From Amoebidium appalachense (taxonomy: Eukaryota > Ichthyosporea), in NCBI GenBank assembly GCA_963693365.1, contig CAVNZM010000007.1, positions 930,001 through 994,000 on the forward strand: a stretch of DNA of 64,000 nucleotides, in the 5' to 3' direction. Below the pieces are notes generated by a model. The model had not been told where the DNA came from and searched no databases. It saw only the letters and a list, made by a program, of their open reading frames with translations. The position numbers and the translations under genes are program-made. Within the stretch, counting starts at the first letter, position 1, and each line of letters opens with the position of its first letter. Shown here piece by piece: positions 45,946 to 57,158 of this stretch.

Positions 45946-46185
45946 CTGCCGTGTTATCTTTCATTACATTACAGAAAAAGGACACTGACCCTCCTCCCCT
46001 TGCAGGTGTATGCTGCCGGTGACTGCAGGCGAGGGCAGTCTCTGATTGTGTGGGCCATCAGCGAGGGCCGCCAGGTGGCCCGCCAGGTCGACCTCGACCT
46101 CATGGGCTCCACCGTCCTGCCCGTGCCCGGTGGTGTCATCCCCAAGCGCCAAGAAATCGGCTCCCCTACCCTCCCAGGCCGCTAA
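33677..46185 (+). CDS. GLT1: Fused glutamate synthase (GOGAT, alpha plus beta domains)
   Basis: Twenty-three exons join in frame to 2090 residues: 33677..33694, 34137..34278, 34598..34756, 34881..35062, 35331..35918, 36102..36416, 36707..36875, 37170..37510, 37752..37878, 38380..38558, 38906..39172, 39513..40407, 40711..41165, 41378..41668, 41810..41983, 42483..42652, 43034..43547, 43686..44042, 44276..44482, 44745..44981, 45237..45364, 45595..45772, 46006..46185. It makes two glutamates from glutamine and 2-oxoglutarate using NAD(P)H. The glutaminase nucleophile is Cys44 (DSCGVGF). The 3Fe-4S ligands Cys1164, 1170 and 1175 keep the bacterial spacing (CHLNTCPVG). A Lys/Ala/Pro linker leads to the beta domain, with CMDCGVPFC and CPAPCEGAC clusters, an FAD-site [10 protein letters not shown] and a nucleotide-site GGGDTGND. 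Length matches fused eukaryotic NADH-GOGATs. The 43-residue leader has a CVKC motif and no clear organelle peptide, suggesting a cytosolic enzyme. Confidence 0.97.
39236..39332 (+). repeat. C-tailed interspersed repeat, copy 12 (5'-truncated)
   Basis: Begins inside the body (CATACTCTTTATGTATGGCT) directly after a C run and short (CA)n, then GTGTACTTTGTAC and TATGACGCATTCAACCCCC. It lies in GOGAT intron 11, sense orientation. It is the only clear copy in the GOGAT gene. Confidence 0.9.
42119..42176. repeat. (CA)n microsatellite in GOGAT intron 15
   Basis: About 29 uninterrupted CA units. Confidence 0.95.
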
Positions 46186-46458
46186 ACACTTTGTAGTATC
46201 ACCGACATAGTGTTCTTGTTGGACTTGTACTTAACCACCACCACCACCACCGCAACAATCTTTATTGATCATAACGAATTAAGGGTGGTGTGTGGTTGTG
46301 GGTGTTCTTAAGTGCCCGAGGTTCTGTGTTTGGCAGAGCCACTAGCCGGCCGTCGGGTTGCCGTTTTGTATTCCTGTGCCTTTGGGTTTGTGCGTGGTGG
46401 ACACTCAGCCCCGCATACCCCCTCGTTTTGTACACGTAGTATGCATGACTGAAGTATA

Positions 46459-46585
46459 AATAAACCTATGTATGTACATATCATGGTAGTGAAGGTGAAT
46501 GCCACACAGTATGTGGCCGTTTTGGGGGGCAGATGAGCTTTGGGTGCGGGCTGGGCCTGTGTGACTGACTGACTGATTGAATAAA
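46459..46585 (+). terminator. Polyadenylation signals of GOGAT
   Basis: AATAAA hexamers at 46459-46464 and 46580-46585 lie 274 and 395 bases after the GOGAT stop. Either could direct 3' end formation. A (CCA)n stretch lies in the 3' UTR near 46238. Confidence 0.55.
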
Positions 46586-46817
46586 ATGTATTCTTATGCT
46601 GAGTTCCCTGGCCTAAATACACTGAACACTTTGAAATTCCTGGCTGCGACCTGCGCTCTGACCTGTAGGTTGCCAAGTGTACACAGACACCGTAGACAAG
46701 TGGTTTTTAGACACCTGAGCCTTAACCACACTGTTAGAGGCATGATTACACTGCTAAATGGCAACTGACAAGCGGGTGTGCGCAGAAGAGAGGAGAGGGT
46801 CTTTGTGCTTTGCGGTC

Positions 46818-46852
<35 letters not shown>

Positions 46853-46859
46853 CTCCCTC

Positions 46860-48124
46860 CCTCGGACTCCAACGGAGCCACCAAATGAATATGGGCCACA
46901 CGTGCAAGGCAAACCTTATGATCCTTAACATAGACAAATGTGGTGTTCTTGTACCTGATATAGCTAACAATTTACACACATTTACATTATCATCTAAACC
47001 TGTACCTATAGTTCCAGAATACAAATATCTTGGTGTTCCGGTTGATTCTGTTGGTGTTATGTTTCCCCATATGGTCGAAAAGAGGGTAGAGTTGGCTCGT
47101 AAGCGGTTAGCTTTCTTCTTGGCTAATATTTTTAAAGACACACCCCTCCATCCTTCTATTAGACTTACATTTATTCGCACTTTTGTCTTCCCGGCATGTG
47201 AATATGGTTTACCCCTTCTCGCCGCTTGGATCAAGAAAGAGAGAACTAGAGCGCTTACTGTGACCCTTGGCAAATTTCCTTGGAGCAGAAGTTGCCTCCT
47301 TTCTAACAACTGTTGTAAACCTGGGCCTGTAACACTCTCGATATATGGTCTGGTCCCAATAGCTGCTAGAGTATCCTATCTCGCGCTGAAATTCAATAAG
47401 CACATAAGCCGCTTAAAGAAGTATTTGCCCTCCCACCCTCTCTTCTCTATCCGACCTGTCCCCTCCTCACCTCTCCCCTCTTTCCTCCCCTCTCTCTCCC
47501 CTTCTCCCCTGGGCACAAATACAAATAAACCCCGCAATAGTGTGTGTGTGACTTTGGACTGCCACTTACTTATTAAACATGTACACAATCACAAGATAAT
47601 CACGCAATATATAACAAATGGAAAAAGATACCACACGACACTAGACCCGATGAAAGCATACACCTTGAAGGCTAAGCCTTATGTCTCGTTTTATATATAC
47701 TGACCGCCTCAACCATATTGCCAAATATGGCACTCGCAAATGTATAACACCTAAATACATATTACCTTCCTGTAGAACTGGTCTTTCTCTAGCTGATGGT
47801 ATTATTGATCAATTACCACGCTTTTACTGTACACGTGCTATACAGTGGAGATCTAATAAGTATAAGGTGGCATCATTTGCATGCCCAAACAACACACACA
47901 CACACCAGTTTAACCGGTCATGTATCGCCAAATGTAGTTTGATAGACCACATAATACCGCAACACACACACGTCACATTCACAACAGACACCCAGAAAGA
48001 TAGCCTACCTGTAAATTACAACATCCTTGATTTTATACTAAACACGCGTAACTACGACCTGTTTATTAGATGTATTGATTTGCTTGAGAAACACATCACT
48101 ACAAAATTATAGCGCACGCGCACA

Positions 48125-48183
<59 letters not shown>

Positions 48184-48242
48184 CCAGCTGATACCGAGTG
48201 TCCCAGGGGAGCCCCTTTAAAATATATATATATATATATATG

Positions 48243-48274
<32 letters not shown>

Positions 48275-48310
48275 TAATAAATAATAATAAAAATAAAAAA
48301 AACAAAAAAA
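46860..48310 (+). mobile_element. 5'-truncated LINE retrotransposon with frameshift
   Basis: An open frame from about 46880 to 47703 encodes the C-terminal part of a non-LTR reverse transcriptase: IDKCGVLVPDI, then VPEYKYLGVPVDSVG and RTFVFPACEYGLPLL, the usual order after the catalytic region. A second frame from about 47681 to 48112 continues it after a +1 shift (ADGIIDQLPRFYCT, Cys/His residues, LDFILN, stop). The catalytic FADD-type region and everything 5' are missing. The junction is a C run. The 3' end carries (CA)30, (TA)n and AAT/TAA repeats, a plausible LINE tail. It is inactive as it stands and lies just downstream of GOGAT. Confidence 0.85.
48123..48265. repeat. (CA)n and (TA)n tracts at the LINE 3' end
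   Basis: (CA)30 at 48123-48182 and (TA)n at 48221-48265, followed by ATAAT repeats to about 48310. Confidence 0.95.
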
Positions 48311-48920
48311 ACGGGGAACCCCAACTAATTGATTTCTCCTTGTAGTCTTTATGGTGTCTCGTAGAGAAAGTAAACCCTGATATATAGTCATCACCCGACA
48401 TCTATGTACGTGTTCATGATATACCGCTGAGGGGATATTCCGAGCAAAACCCCCCCCCCATACCTGAGACTGGTTTCTCTTTGCCTCGAGTAAACAGCGT
48501 AAACCCCCTGCACAATCTCACTCCTTTTTTCCTGCAACCTCACCCCCCCGGCTGTTCGCGTACACCAGATCGGATCCGTAGATATGTACAGCACCGTTGT
48601 GCACCTCACTACCCATATATACACCCCGATACCGTGACCTGAGCACCTGCCGTTATGTACGTACCGTAGCCTAAGCCTCATTTTTCACGCTTCATGGCAC
48701 GTAGTACTACACCATAAAACACTTTACAAGGAGTCCGACACTCATGATCCTACACTCGTTGATCATGACCCTATGCAATTGCGCAACCATGTGCATGCAT
48801 GGCCATCGAAACTAATAATTGCAATATAATAGTTCATGCATCGTATCTCGAGAAGATCCGGAAAAGCTTGGCCTACTCAAGATGAGTCTGGCTTAGCTAT
48901 AGGCCAAGATTATCGCATGT

Positions 48921-49374
48921 GCACACCCTTTGAGTTCTATTTTCCGAACATACGCGTACTGTATTTACATGGGCACACCCTTTGAGCTCTATTTTCCGAA
49001 CATACGCGTACTGTATTTACATGGGCACACCCTTTGAGTTCTATTTTCCGAACATACGCGTACTGTATTTACATGGGCACACCCTTTGAGTTCTATTTTC
49101 CGAACATACGCGTACTGTATTTACATGGGCACACCCTTTGAGTTCTATTTTCAGAACATACGCGTACTGTATTTACATGGGCACACCCTTTGAGTTCTAT
49201 TTTCCGAACATACGCGTACTGTATTTACATGGGCACACCTTGAGTTCTATTTTCAGAACATACGCGTACTGTATTTACATGGGCACACCCTTTGAGTTCT
49301 ATTTTCAGAACATACGCGTACTGTATTTACATGGGCACACCCTTTGAGTTCTATTTTCAGAACATACGCGTACG
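48921..49374. repeat. 52-bp minisatellite, nearly nine copies
   Basis: Units begin GCACACCCTTTGAGTTCTAT at 48921, 48973, 49025, 49077, 49129, 49181, 49233, 49283 and 49335. Each contains ATACGCGTACTGTATTTACA. Early copies carry TTTTCCGAACA; later ones switch to TTTTCAGAACA. One copy (49233) is two bases short, and the last is truncated at CGTACGCG. There are no unique spacers, so this is not a CRISPR array. Confidence 0.97.
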
Positions 49375-49584
49375 CGTTCACCGTGTACTCCACGTCCGGG
49401 GCCCAGCCACACACTTTCACTTTTGTCGATTGCCATCCTTGTAGGCTACACAACGGGTGATTTCGAGTCACTCCAGCCCTTTCCGGCTTCAGTGGCGCAC
49501 ATGCATATGCATATTCTCTCTTCCCCCCCCCCCCCCCTCAAAGTTAAGGCCTTAAAAAAAAATTTCCTCCTCCGGACAGCCATT

Positions 49585-49627
<43 letters not shown>

Positions 49628-49795
49628 CCCGGCCCGGCTGCCGCAGTGCGCACGTACATACATACACACACACACACACTCAGATGGACAAATTGAATAC
49701 GAGTTTAGAAAAGGTTTTTTTTTCAAAGCATATGCAAGTCCACCCAGCACTGCTATACGTCGACTTTTCAAGTTGGTCCCCACATGTCACTGGCA

Positions 49796-49829
<34 letters not shown>

Positions 49830-50320
49830 AAAAATAAACATCACGGCCCAATCAAGCCATATCATTAATTACTAAGTGCCAAACCAATGCCATTTATTGG
49901 CTAAGTTAAATTTGTAAGTCAAAAAGATCTTCATGGAAAAAAGGAATTACGAAAACACGTGAAAAATAGTGGTCGCAGCCCACGTGTGAAGAAACTGGGG
50001 TACCAAATAAGGAAATGGCATGCCAGCATGCCATGACCCGCAGGCGGTGTGTGTGATTTTAGAAACAATAAAGTGTGTGTGCGTCTAAATGACGCCTAGA
50101 TGTGTGTGTGTATACGCGCTGTGTGGGTGTGTTTTTTTGTGCTTAGAAAACAGGAGTCTATTTATGTGTACCTTATTTGTGTGTACATGCCTGTGTTTGT
50201 TTTAGTAGTTGTTTTTTGTCTGTATGGAAAACGGAGACTCGACGTCAAGCCGGCCAATAATCAGTGGTCATTGCAAGAACACAAATCGGGGCTCTAATAA
50301 TATTACAATTACACTTAATT

Positions 50321-50326
50321 TTTATT
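50321..50326 (-). terminator. Candidate polyadenylation signal of the Ras-like gene
   Basis: The minus strand reads AATAAA here, 278 bases after the stop codon at 50604, in AT-rich sequence. Confidence 0.45.
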
Positions 50327-50603
50327 GTTAAACCATTACTTGCACATTGCTGTGATTAGCTTTTTTTTCGGTTCTATCTATCACGATATGTGTAATCAAT
50401 CAACAGGAACGACTAACATTTAAATTAGTTCGCTTGTGCCACATACGATACAAAATTCAGGTTCAATTCAGTTCAAAAAAAAAGCCCAGCCCCTCTTCCC
50501 CCCCACAAAAACTCACACACGCCCCACCACCACCACCACGCACACACACACGCACACATCACCACCACCACCACCACTAACCCCTCACGCCCACATACAT
50601 GAA

Positions 50604-51063
50604 CTACATAAACAGACTTCTCCGTTTTCTCGGGTTGTCGTTTGACTTTAAGGTGTCTGAGGTGTACCTGGGCTTGACGTCCTGCTCCGACTCCAGTGTT
50701 TCTTTAAGCACCAGCATCCTATGCTCCTGCTCGCTTATAGGTGATCGGAAGCTCGCCTGCTTGGGCAGCGTCAGGCGACCCGACCCGGACCCCTCCCTTT
50801 TTGGGTCGGCCTTTGGGTCGGCTTTCGGGTCGGTTGCTTCCGAGTCGATTCCGGTTAGTGCAGTTCGGATCAGACGCATCAATGCCGTGTTGATGCGTGG
50901 GTTTGTGGCTGTGGCCTCGACATGCACTAGGCCGTACTTCTCCGTCAGCTTGCGGATGGCTCGGAGGTCTGCCCGTGCCGATGGATCGTCACATTTGTTG
51001 CCAAATAACATCATGGGGGGTCGGGCTGCATGCAACATAGTGGGGTTAGATAGGTGCCCATAT

Positions 51064-51134
<71 letters not shown>

Positions 51135-51375
51135 TGCATACGGTTAGGTGCCAAACGTGCACAAAATTTGCAGAGGCTAACAAAGATAAAATGCAGCAAA
51201 TGCATGAACGTGAGGATATGCAACACGGAATTATTCTTTCAAACCTATTCCACCATTCACTATCCTCGTGCCTCCTTCAGCCCTCCTTCGCATTCCAGAG
51301 CAGTCAAATTAAAACGGCAAAAGTGTCTTTCACTGCTCGTACGTATGTACTTTATTTAATGTGTGTGTGTGTTTG

Positions 51376-51408
<33 letters not shown>

Positions 51409-51482
51409 TGTGTGTGTGTGTGTGTCTGTGTATTGAGTGTGCGTTTTTGTGTGTGTGTGTGTGTGTGTGTATTGAGTGTGCG

Positions 51483-51553
<71 letters not shown>

Positions 51554-51696
51554 ATGTGCATTGTGTGTGCATTGTGTGTGTGTGCAGTGTGAATGTGTGC
51601 ATGTGTGTGTCTGTGTGCATGTGTGTGAAAGCATGTGTGCACACCTGCATGTACCCGAATGTGTGCGTGTACGTACCCATGCATATGTCCGTGCGC

Positions 51697-51772
<76 letters not shown>

Positions 51773-51915
51773 ATGTGCATTGTGTGTGCATTGTGTGTGT
51801 GTGCAGTGTGAATGTGTGCATGTGTGTGTCTGTGTGCATGTGTGTGAAAGCATGTGTGCACACCTGCATGTACCCGAATGTGTGCGTGTATGTACCCATG
51901 CATATGTCCGTGAGC

Positions 51916-51973
<58 letters not shown>

Positions 51974-52002
51974 TGAGTGTGCGTTTTTGTGTGTGTGAGT
52001 GT

Positions 52003-52054
<52 letters not shown>

Positions 52055-52159
52055 ATGTGCATTGTGTGTGCATTGTGTGTGTGTGCAGTGTGAATGTGTG
52101 CATGTGTGTGTCTGTGTGCATGTGTGTGAAAGCATGTGTGCACACCTGCATGTACCCAA

Positions 52160-52225
<66 letters not shown>

Positions 52226-52654
52226 ATTTGTACTAGCTCGGTCCTATGCACATGAAAGAGTGTGTACTTGTGCACGTGCCTGTCATGCAAGAATCTGTGT
52301 AGATGTGTGTCTGTGTATGCACGCACACGTGCATTTTCGTATCTGAGCTTGTTTGCATGCATTGCACTTACATCCTCTCACAGACACGATATGAGCAATG
52401 TATCTGTCGACGGCAGTTAAAGACTCCGGGTCAGTGAGGGAATAAATCACGGCAAAGGCGTCAGCTGATTGGATGGTAGGCAGCAGGCGCCTGTCCTCCA
52501 TCCACTGCCCCCCGCAGTCCACAATGTCCAGATACACCGCAGTCTTGTCAAACTGCACGTGCACGTGTAAGTGTGTGGATGGAAGGCGACGGAAGGAGGT
52601 GGAAGCAGGCGCTCGTGGTGTGACCGTGAGCAGGCAGGCACCTTTTTTTTTTTT

Positions 52655-52703
<49 letters not shown>

Positions 52704-52876
52704 TGATTTGGAGAATTGAAATGCAGCAAGAAACATAAAAAAGGCACAACAGGTACGTCACGTGGTAGAAAAGTTCCCCATATTCCCAACGTCCTGAATG
52801 CCAGTTACGTGGGTCGTGTGTGCGTGTCTGTGACCCGTTTGTACATGGTTGCTAAGGAGGTGTGCACGTGTGTAAG

Positions 52877-52914
<38 letters not shown>

Positions 52915-54922
52915 TGCATGTGTGTGTTTGTGTGTTGTGAATTTGTGCGGGTGTCGTTGTGTATGTGCTCAAGTGACTCAGTGTGTGCGCATGTGTTGGT
53001 GCACAATTGCATTTGGCAGGTGTGCCTGCACTGGCATGCCTGCACACACGCACAACTACGTTTTGATTGTATGGGTATCCGTGTGCCTGGACGTGTACAC
53101 ATGACAACCGAGGGTGTGTGCATTCGCATGTGTTGATGGGTGCAAGCAATAAGGCGCCCAAGGTGAACTTAGTCATAGCTCATCCCTCCCCCCTCCCTCC
53201 TTTTCCTCCCCCCCCCCCCAAAAAAAAAAAAACCTCCCCCCGGCCCCACCCCTCCCTCCCCATTCCATCCCTCCCTCGCCAGCCTAAAGCTTCCTTAAAT
53301 TCCTGTTTGTTTCTGTTCTGGACCCGTTCGGGAAGAACAACAGGGCAGTCGGGTGAGAGGCAAAGAGGTTTGAGTATGCCATACACGACAAGAAAGTACG
53401 GTGCAGCCCATTGAGCAAAAGGTTATGTCGAAGCGTACTATATACGACAGCACTACACGCTGATAGGTAAATCACTCCAGTCGGCCAACACCAAGGAGTC
53501 GTACAAGAAAACATGTTCCAAAATATCACCACGATGAACATGCGCAAAAAAAAAGTGAACTTCTAACACACATCAAGATTGAACGGGGAGACACTGACCT
53601 CCAAGATCTTAGTGAAGTGCTCCTCTGCCGTTCTGTCGTATCTCTCAACGAATATGCCGTGCACAAAGCGCTGGGCTATGGCCGTCTTGCCCACCTCGGG
53701 GCTGCCCACAAGCATGATGGTCAGCTTGTCCCCGCCCTTCTTGCCGCCCCTGCATGGTTACAGCTTTAGGGGAATGCATAAAACGTGACACTTCGGATAA
53801 CAATTGCTCTAAACAGCGAGCAAAGCTAAGCCACGTAAGATGTGAAGGACACATCTTCGACACATACGAGCTCTGCGTCTTGTTAGAGTGCACACTATGT
53901 ACGCCGAGAGCCCTGCCTGTTGTGAAACATAATAATTTACTTTGAATCTCAAGCTAATCTTTAAGTTGCGTTCGAGTTTTATCGCCTTCAAGCACATACC
54001 CCACAGACGGTCTCCTTTGGTGGGCGGTGTTTGCCTGAGCAGCAGGTGCAAAGGAGACACTTGGAGTCGAGGATGACCTCTGGATCTTGCTCGCGCCCAT
54101 GGCCTGTGCCAGGCTGTCTGAGCTGGAGGTTACTGATCGTTCGGTTTCGACGATGGGACCGTTTTGGGAGGAGGCAGAAGAGCCTGTGCGTGACAGGTTC
54201 AACCTGTGGGGAGGGGACCATGGGAAGGTGAGGATTGGGCGTGACTCACGTACCATGGTACTTTTTCCCACTAGATCTTGCAGCTGCACGACAAGTAAGC
54301 AAAAATGTAGGATTGACGCAGAACGGCACAGATGTCTATCCTACTTGCAACCCTTACCACATGGATTCTCGTGTTCATTATGAGACTTTTAGTCCACTAA
54401 ACGATTTGTGTGATGCTTCAAGTTGTTTCGTGCACTGAGAGCCTCAGGATTCATACCAAGAAAATACTGCAAAGCGCACACAATGTTTCCCACATGGTAG
54501 ATCTTTGACCCTGCTTGAGCCAACAGCCCCATATTCCTCTCCCTCCCCATCCTAGCTCCCACTCTCTTTCCTCACAAGACACACAGAGCAAAAGTGATAG
54601 CAGAAGTAGATACACTGGCACCAAAACATGCACACGGGCTAATACCTGCATTCATCTGCACAGATCGGATTTGCACACAGCCATTACACCAGCACAAGCA
54701 TACAGGCAGATTTGCACGAGGACAAACCAAGCTACATTCGCCGCACGCACGTGTGAGCACACCCGCATAACATGGCATCTGTGCATCAGCAAGCAGCCAG
54801 CTATGTAGCCACAGACACAGATACAAATACAAGGCCGGGCGGGTACACACACATACAGAGAAACACATGCATACTCAAACACACACACAGCCATCCACAC
54901 GCACACGCACACGCACACACAC

Positions 54923-54965
<43 letters not shown>

Positions 54966-55558
54966 GACACACACACCCGCCGTCCGTTTGCCCGCAAAAA
55001 ACTGCTTCTCTCACCCTTATCCTGTGACGCTCCAGGTACCACACTAAATCATAAAACACACCTAATTACAGCTTACCTCAAGTTGTGTGCCGAAAGCGAG
55101 CGTGGTAGGCGTGGAGGTTGCCCTTCTGCAACTGGCAGCTTCTGTTGGCCTATGGGAGCACTAGCTATATTTGACTGTGCTTTCCTGGTTTCTGGATTGG
55201 GTTGGGTCATGGGTGAAGGTGGCAACGAACTGTTTGAGGAGGATCTATCGCTGGATGATGTAACTGAATCCTGGGATGCACGTGAAAACTGGGCAAGGAG
55301 TTTGTCTAGCTCGGGCGCTGATCTTTGCCCCAGACTTCTTCTACCTGGAAGTTTGAGCGAGCCTGATTTTGTGAAAAAACCCTTTACTACCGTATTTTCG
55401 ATGATGTTTGAACTAGATGCAGTGCGACTCATAGTGCTATTCCTCCGAAGTGTTGCCCTTCCGTTCACAATGTCCGAAGCTACGGTTGTGGTGGACGCCA
55501 TGTTGCTGGGGTTTACTGGCTCGCCGCCTGGATAGGGCTTCGGGGTTTCCTTAGGCAT
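50604..55558 (-). CDS. Ras-like small GTPase with long Ser-rich N-terminus
   Basis: Exons complement(55077..55558, 54000..54203, 53599..53749, 52372..52552, 50604..51025) join in frame to 479 residues. Residues 1 to about 230 are low-complexity, rich in Ser, Pro, Gln and Arg, with several RRxS-type sites (RRNST, RRPSV), likely disordered and phosphorylated. The G domain spans about 238-400: P-loop GSPEVGKT at 244-251, switch I Thr269 in YDRTAEEHF, switch II DCGGQ at 291-295, NKCD at 349-352 and an EATA motif as G5. The order and spacing fit the Ras branch; the switch I region recalls RasD/Rhes-type proteins. The C-terminus ends RKRRSLFM: a basic stretch with Ser where a CaaX box would need Cys, so prenylation is not expected. 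The start ATG lies 4 bases after a TTTTCAG acceptor, implying a 5' UTR intron. Substrate and partners are unknown. Confidence 0.88.
51065..51130. repeat. (CA)n microsatellite near the last Ras-like exon
   Basis: About 33 CA units on the plus strand, so the transcript reads (UG)n close to the acceptor of the last exon. The other end of the same intron is (CA)n-rich in the transcript. Confidence 0.95.
51361..52224. repeat. TG array with higher-order triplicated unit
   Basis: Pure TG blocks alternate with a conserved segment of roughly 150 bases, starting TTTGCATGTGCATTGTGTG at about 51549, 51768 and 52050. It contains GAAAGCATGTGTGCACACC and GCATGTACCC. A second small motif, TATTGAGTGTGCG, also recurs at about 51431, 51471 and 51971. 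The whole region lies within intron 4 of the Ras-like gene. Confidence 0.95.
52641..52702. repeat. T run followed by G run
   Basis: About 24 T then about 38 G within intron 3 of the Ras-like gene. On the transcript strand this is poly(C) then poly(A). Confidence 0.9.
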
Positions 55559-55562
55559 GGAT

Positions 55563-57127
55563 CTGAAAACATTACAAGCAGAAGTTTGTTCTGGAAAACT
55601 GTACTTCAATAATTGTGGAATTGCTAAATAATGAACAGCAGCTAAACCCCAGAGAAAGTGAACAAAAAGCTAACTGGTTCAATCAAAAATTACAGTAACT
55701 GGAGCTAACCTTACTTCATGATGTATAAGAAAGCCGAAATGCACTCGTTCATAAAAACATCAACTGCTGCTGAAAGGGCTAGCTGAGCATCTACAGAACT
55801 AATGATGCTGCAAGAGGTGACGGTGTACTACTTTTTAAATAAATCGTAACTGAAACTATAGAACAGCATCATATTCCCTTTCAACAAAAACACAGACAAG
55901 CAGAAGCTACAAAGACACTACATACACATAAACAGAGAGAGTACAAATTGTACGCGGGTGCAAGACTGGTTGCACCGTGGCTCGGTGAGCACGGTGCCCC
56001 CTCGTGAGTGACGCCACTTTGTGTTGATACTGCACGGACCAATCAGGAATAACCTCTGTGGCTGATTGCTTAAGATTGGTGCATGGTAATTGCATTAGCG
56101 TGATGTAAAGCCAATCAAAAGGGGTTTCAAGCGGTGCATTATCTCCCCCGATTCGATAGTGGGGGGAGTATAATGAATTTCAATCAGTTTTCTCAGGACC
56201 CGCTGCCCCGGCTCCCTCTGACCGTCATGACGACATGAAATACCTATGAATTTTTTAAAGTAACAAGAGAAAAAAGGTCCTGGAATTCGAACAAATAGAC
56301 ATACTTAAATAAACCTGGATTTTATGTGAGCTGGTGTGTTGTATCCTGCACTGCTCGTGCGCCGAACTATATATATGCCCTGCAGAATTCGCATATGCAT
56401 ATGCATGCGGATCCGGATATGGCATGATTACGTAAAGCGTAGGCAAGTGTAACCAGATTGCTACCCTAGGCTTACGAGCTTTTCACTGTACACTGTAGGC
56501 TACTGTGACAAGTATTTTCTTCAATTTTGCCGATAAATTGCAGGCAGCATTGATCATCATGGCAGCAGTGCACGTGGGGTGAATGACTTCAGGGGCCATC
56601 GTCGATCGAATTTAGTCTGCTCTTAAGCTTCTACGGACCCCGCCTAATGAGACGAGTCTGTAAATCTGGTGCTTCATCCTGATATAGCTAAAATGTTGCG
56701 TAAATAATTGGATTTCAGTCTTTCACGAAGCCGAAAACTTTTGCGCAAGGGGAAATTTGTGAGCCAGATCGGCGGTTTTGATTGGCTAAATGAAACCAGA
56801 TCTGGATCTGAATTAGATGGGGCAAGCTGGGCGAAACACGTGCACCCCCCACACGCACTTCGATGGTTCGTAAGAAATTGCACAAACCACGTTTTGTGCT
56901 TGTGCGAGCGTTCCACAACGAAAAATTTTTTTATACAAAAATTCTGACATTTTCAAAGGCATTTGGAAATGAAAAGGAACTTGCTCCCGGGCGCACGCAC
57001 GGCGACGGTTCTGTTTGTGGCACCTGCCCGTCGTTCCCCGGCAGTCCCAAATAGTTGGTGACAAAGTAATACGAAGTCTAAGTGTGTGTGGGCCTGTGGG
57101 TGTGTGTTTGAGGAGGAGGAGGAGGGA

Positions 57128-57158
<31 letters not shown>

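Larger units (their letters stand above)
48311..50603. other. Spacer between the LINE and the Ras-like gene
   Basis: Unique sequence with C or G runs (49525-49539, 49590-49626, 49798-49827), a minisatellite listed separately, and (CCA)n near 50525-50577. The open frames are repeat translations. No gene is supported. Confidence 0.6.

Noticed and set aside
48921-49374. Regular repeat spacing reminiscent of CRISPR
   Set aside because: Units are contiguous without variable spacers, and the genome is eukaryotic.
51330-52362. Long His-Thr and Cys-Val open frames on both strands
   Set aside because: Translation of (CA)n/(TG)n; stops cannot occur in these repeats, so length carries no meaning.
56712-57060. 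Open frames upstream of the Ras-like gene
   Set aside because: No splice-site support, motifs or codon bias; both strands are equally open.
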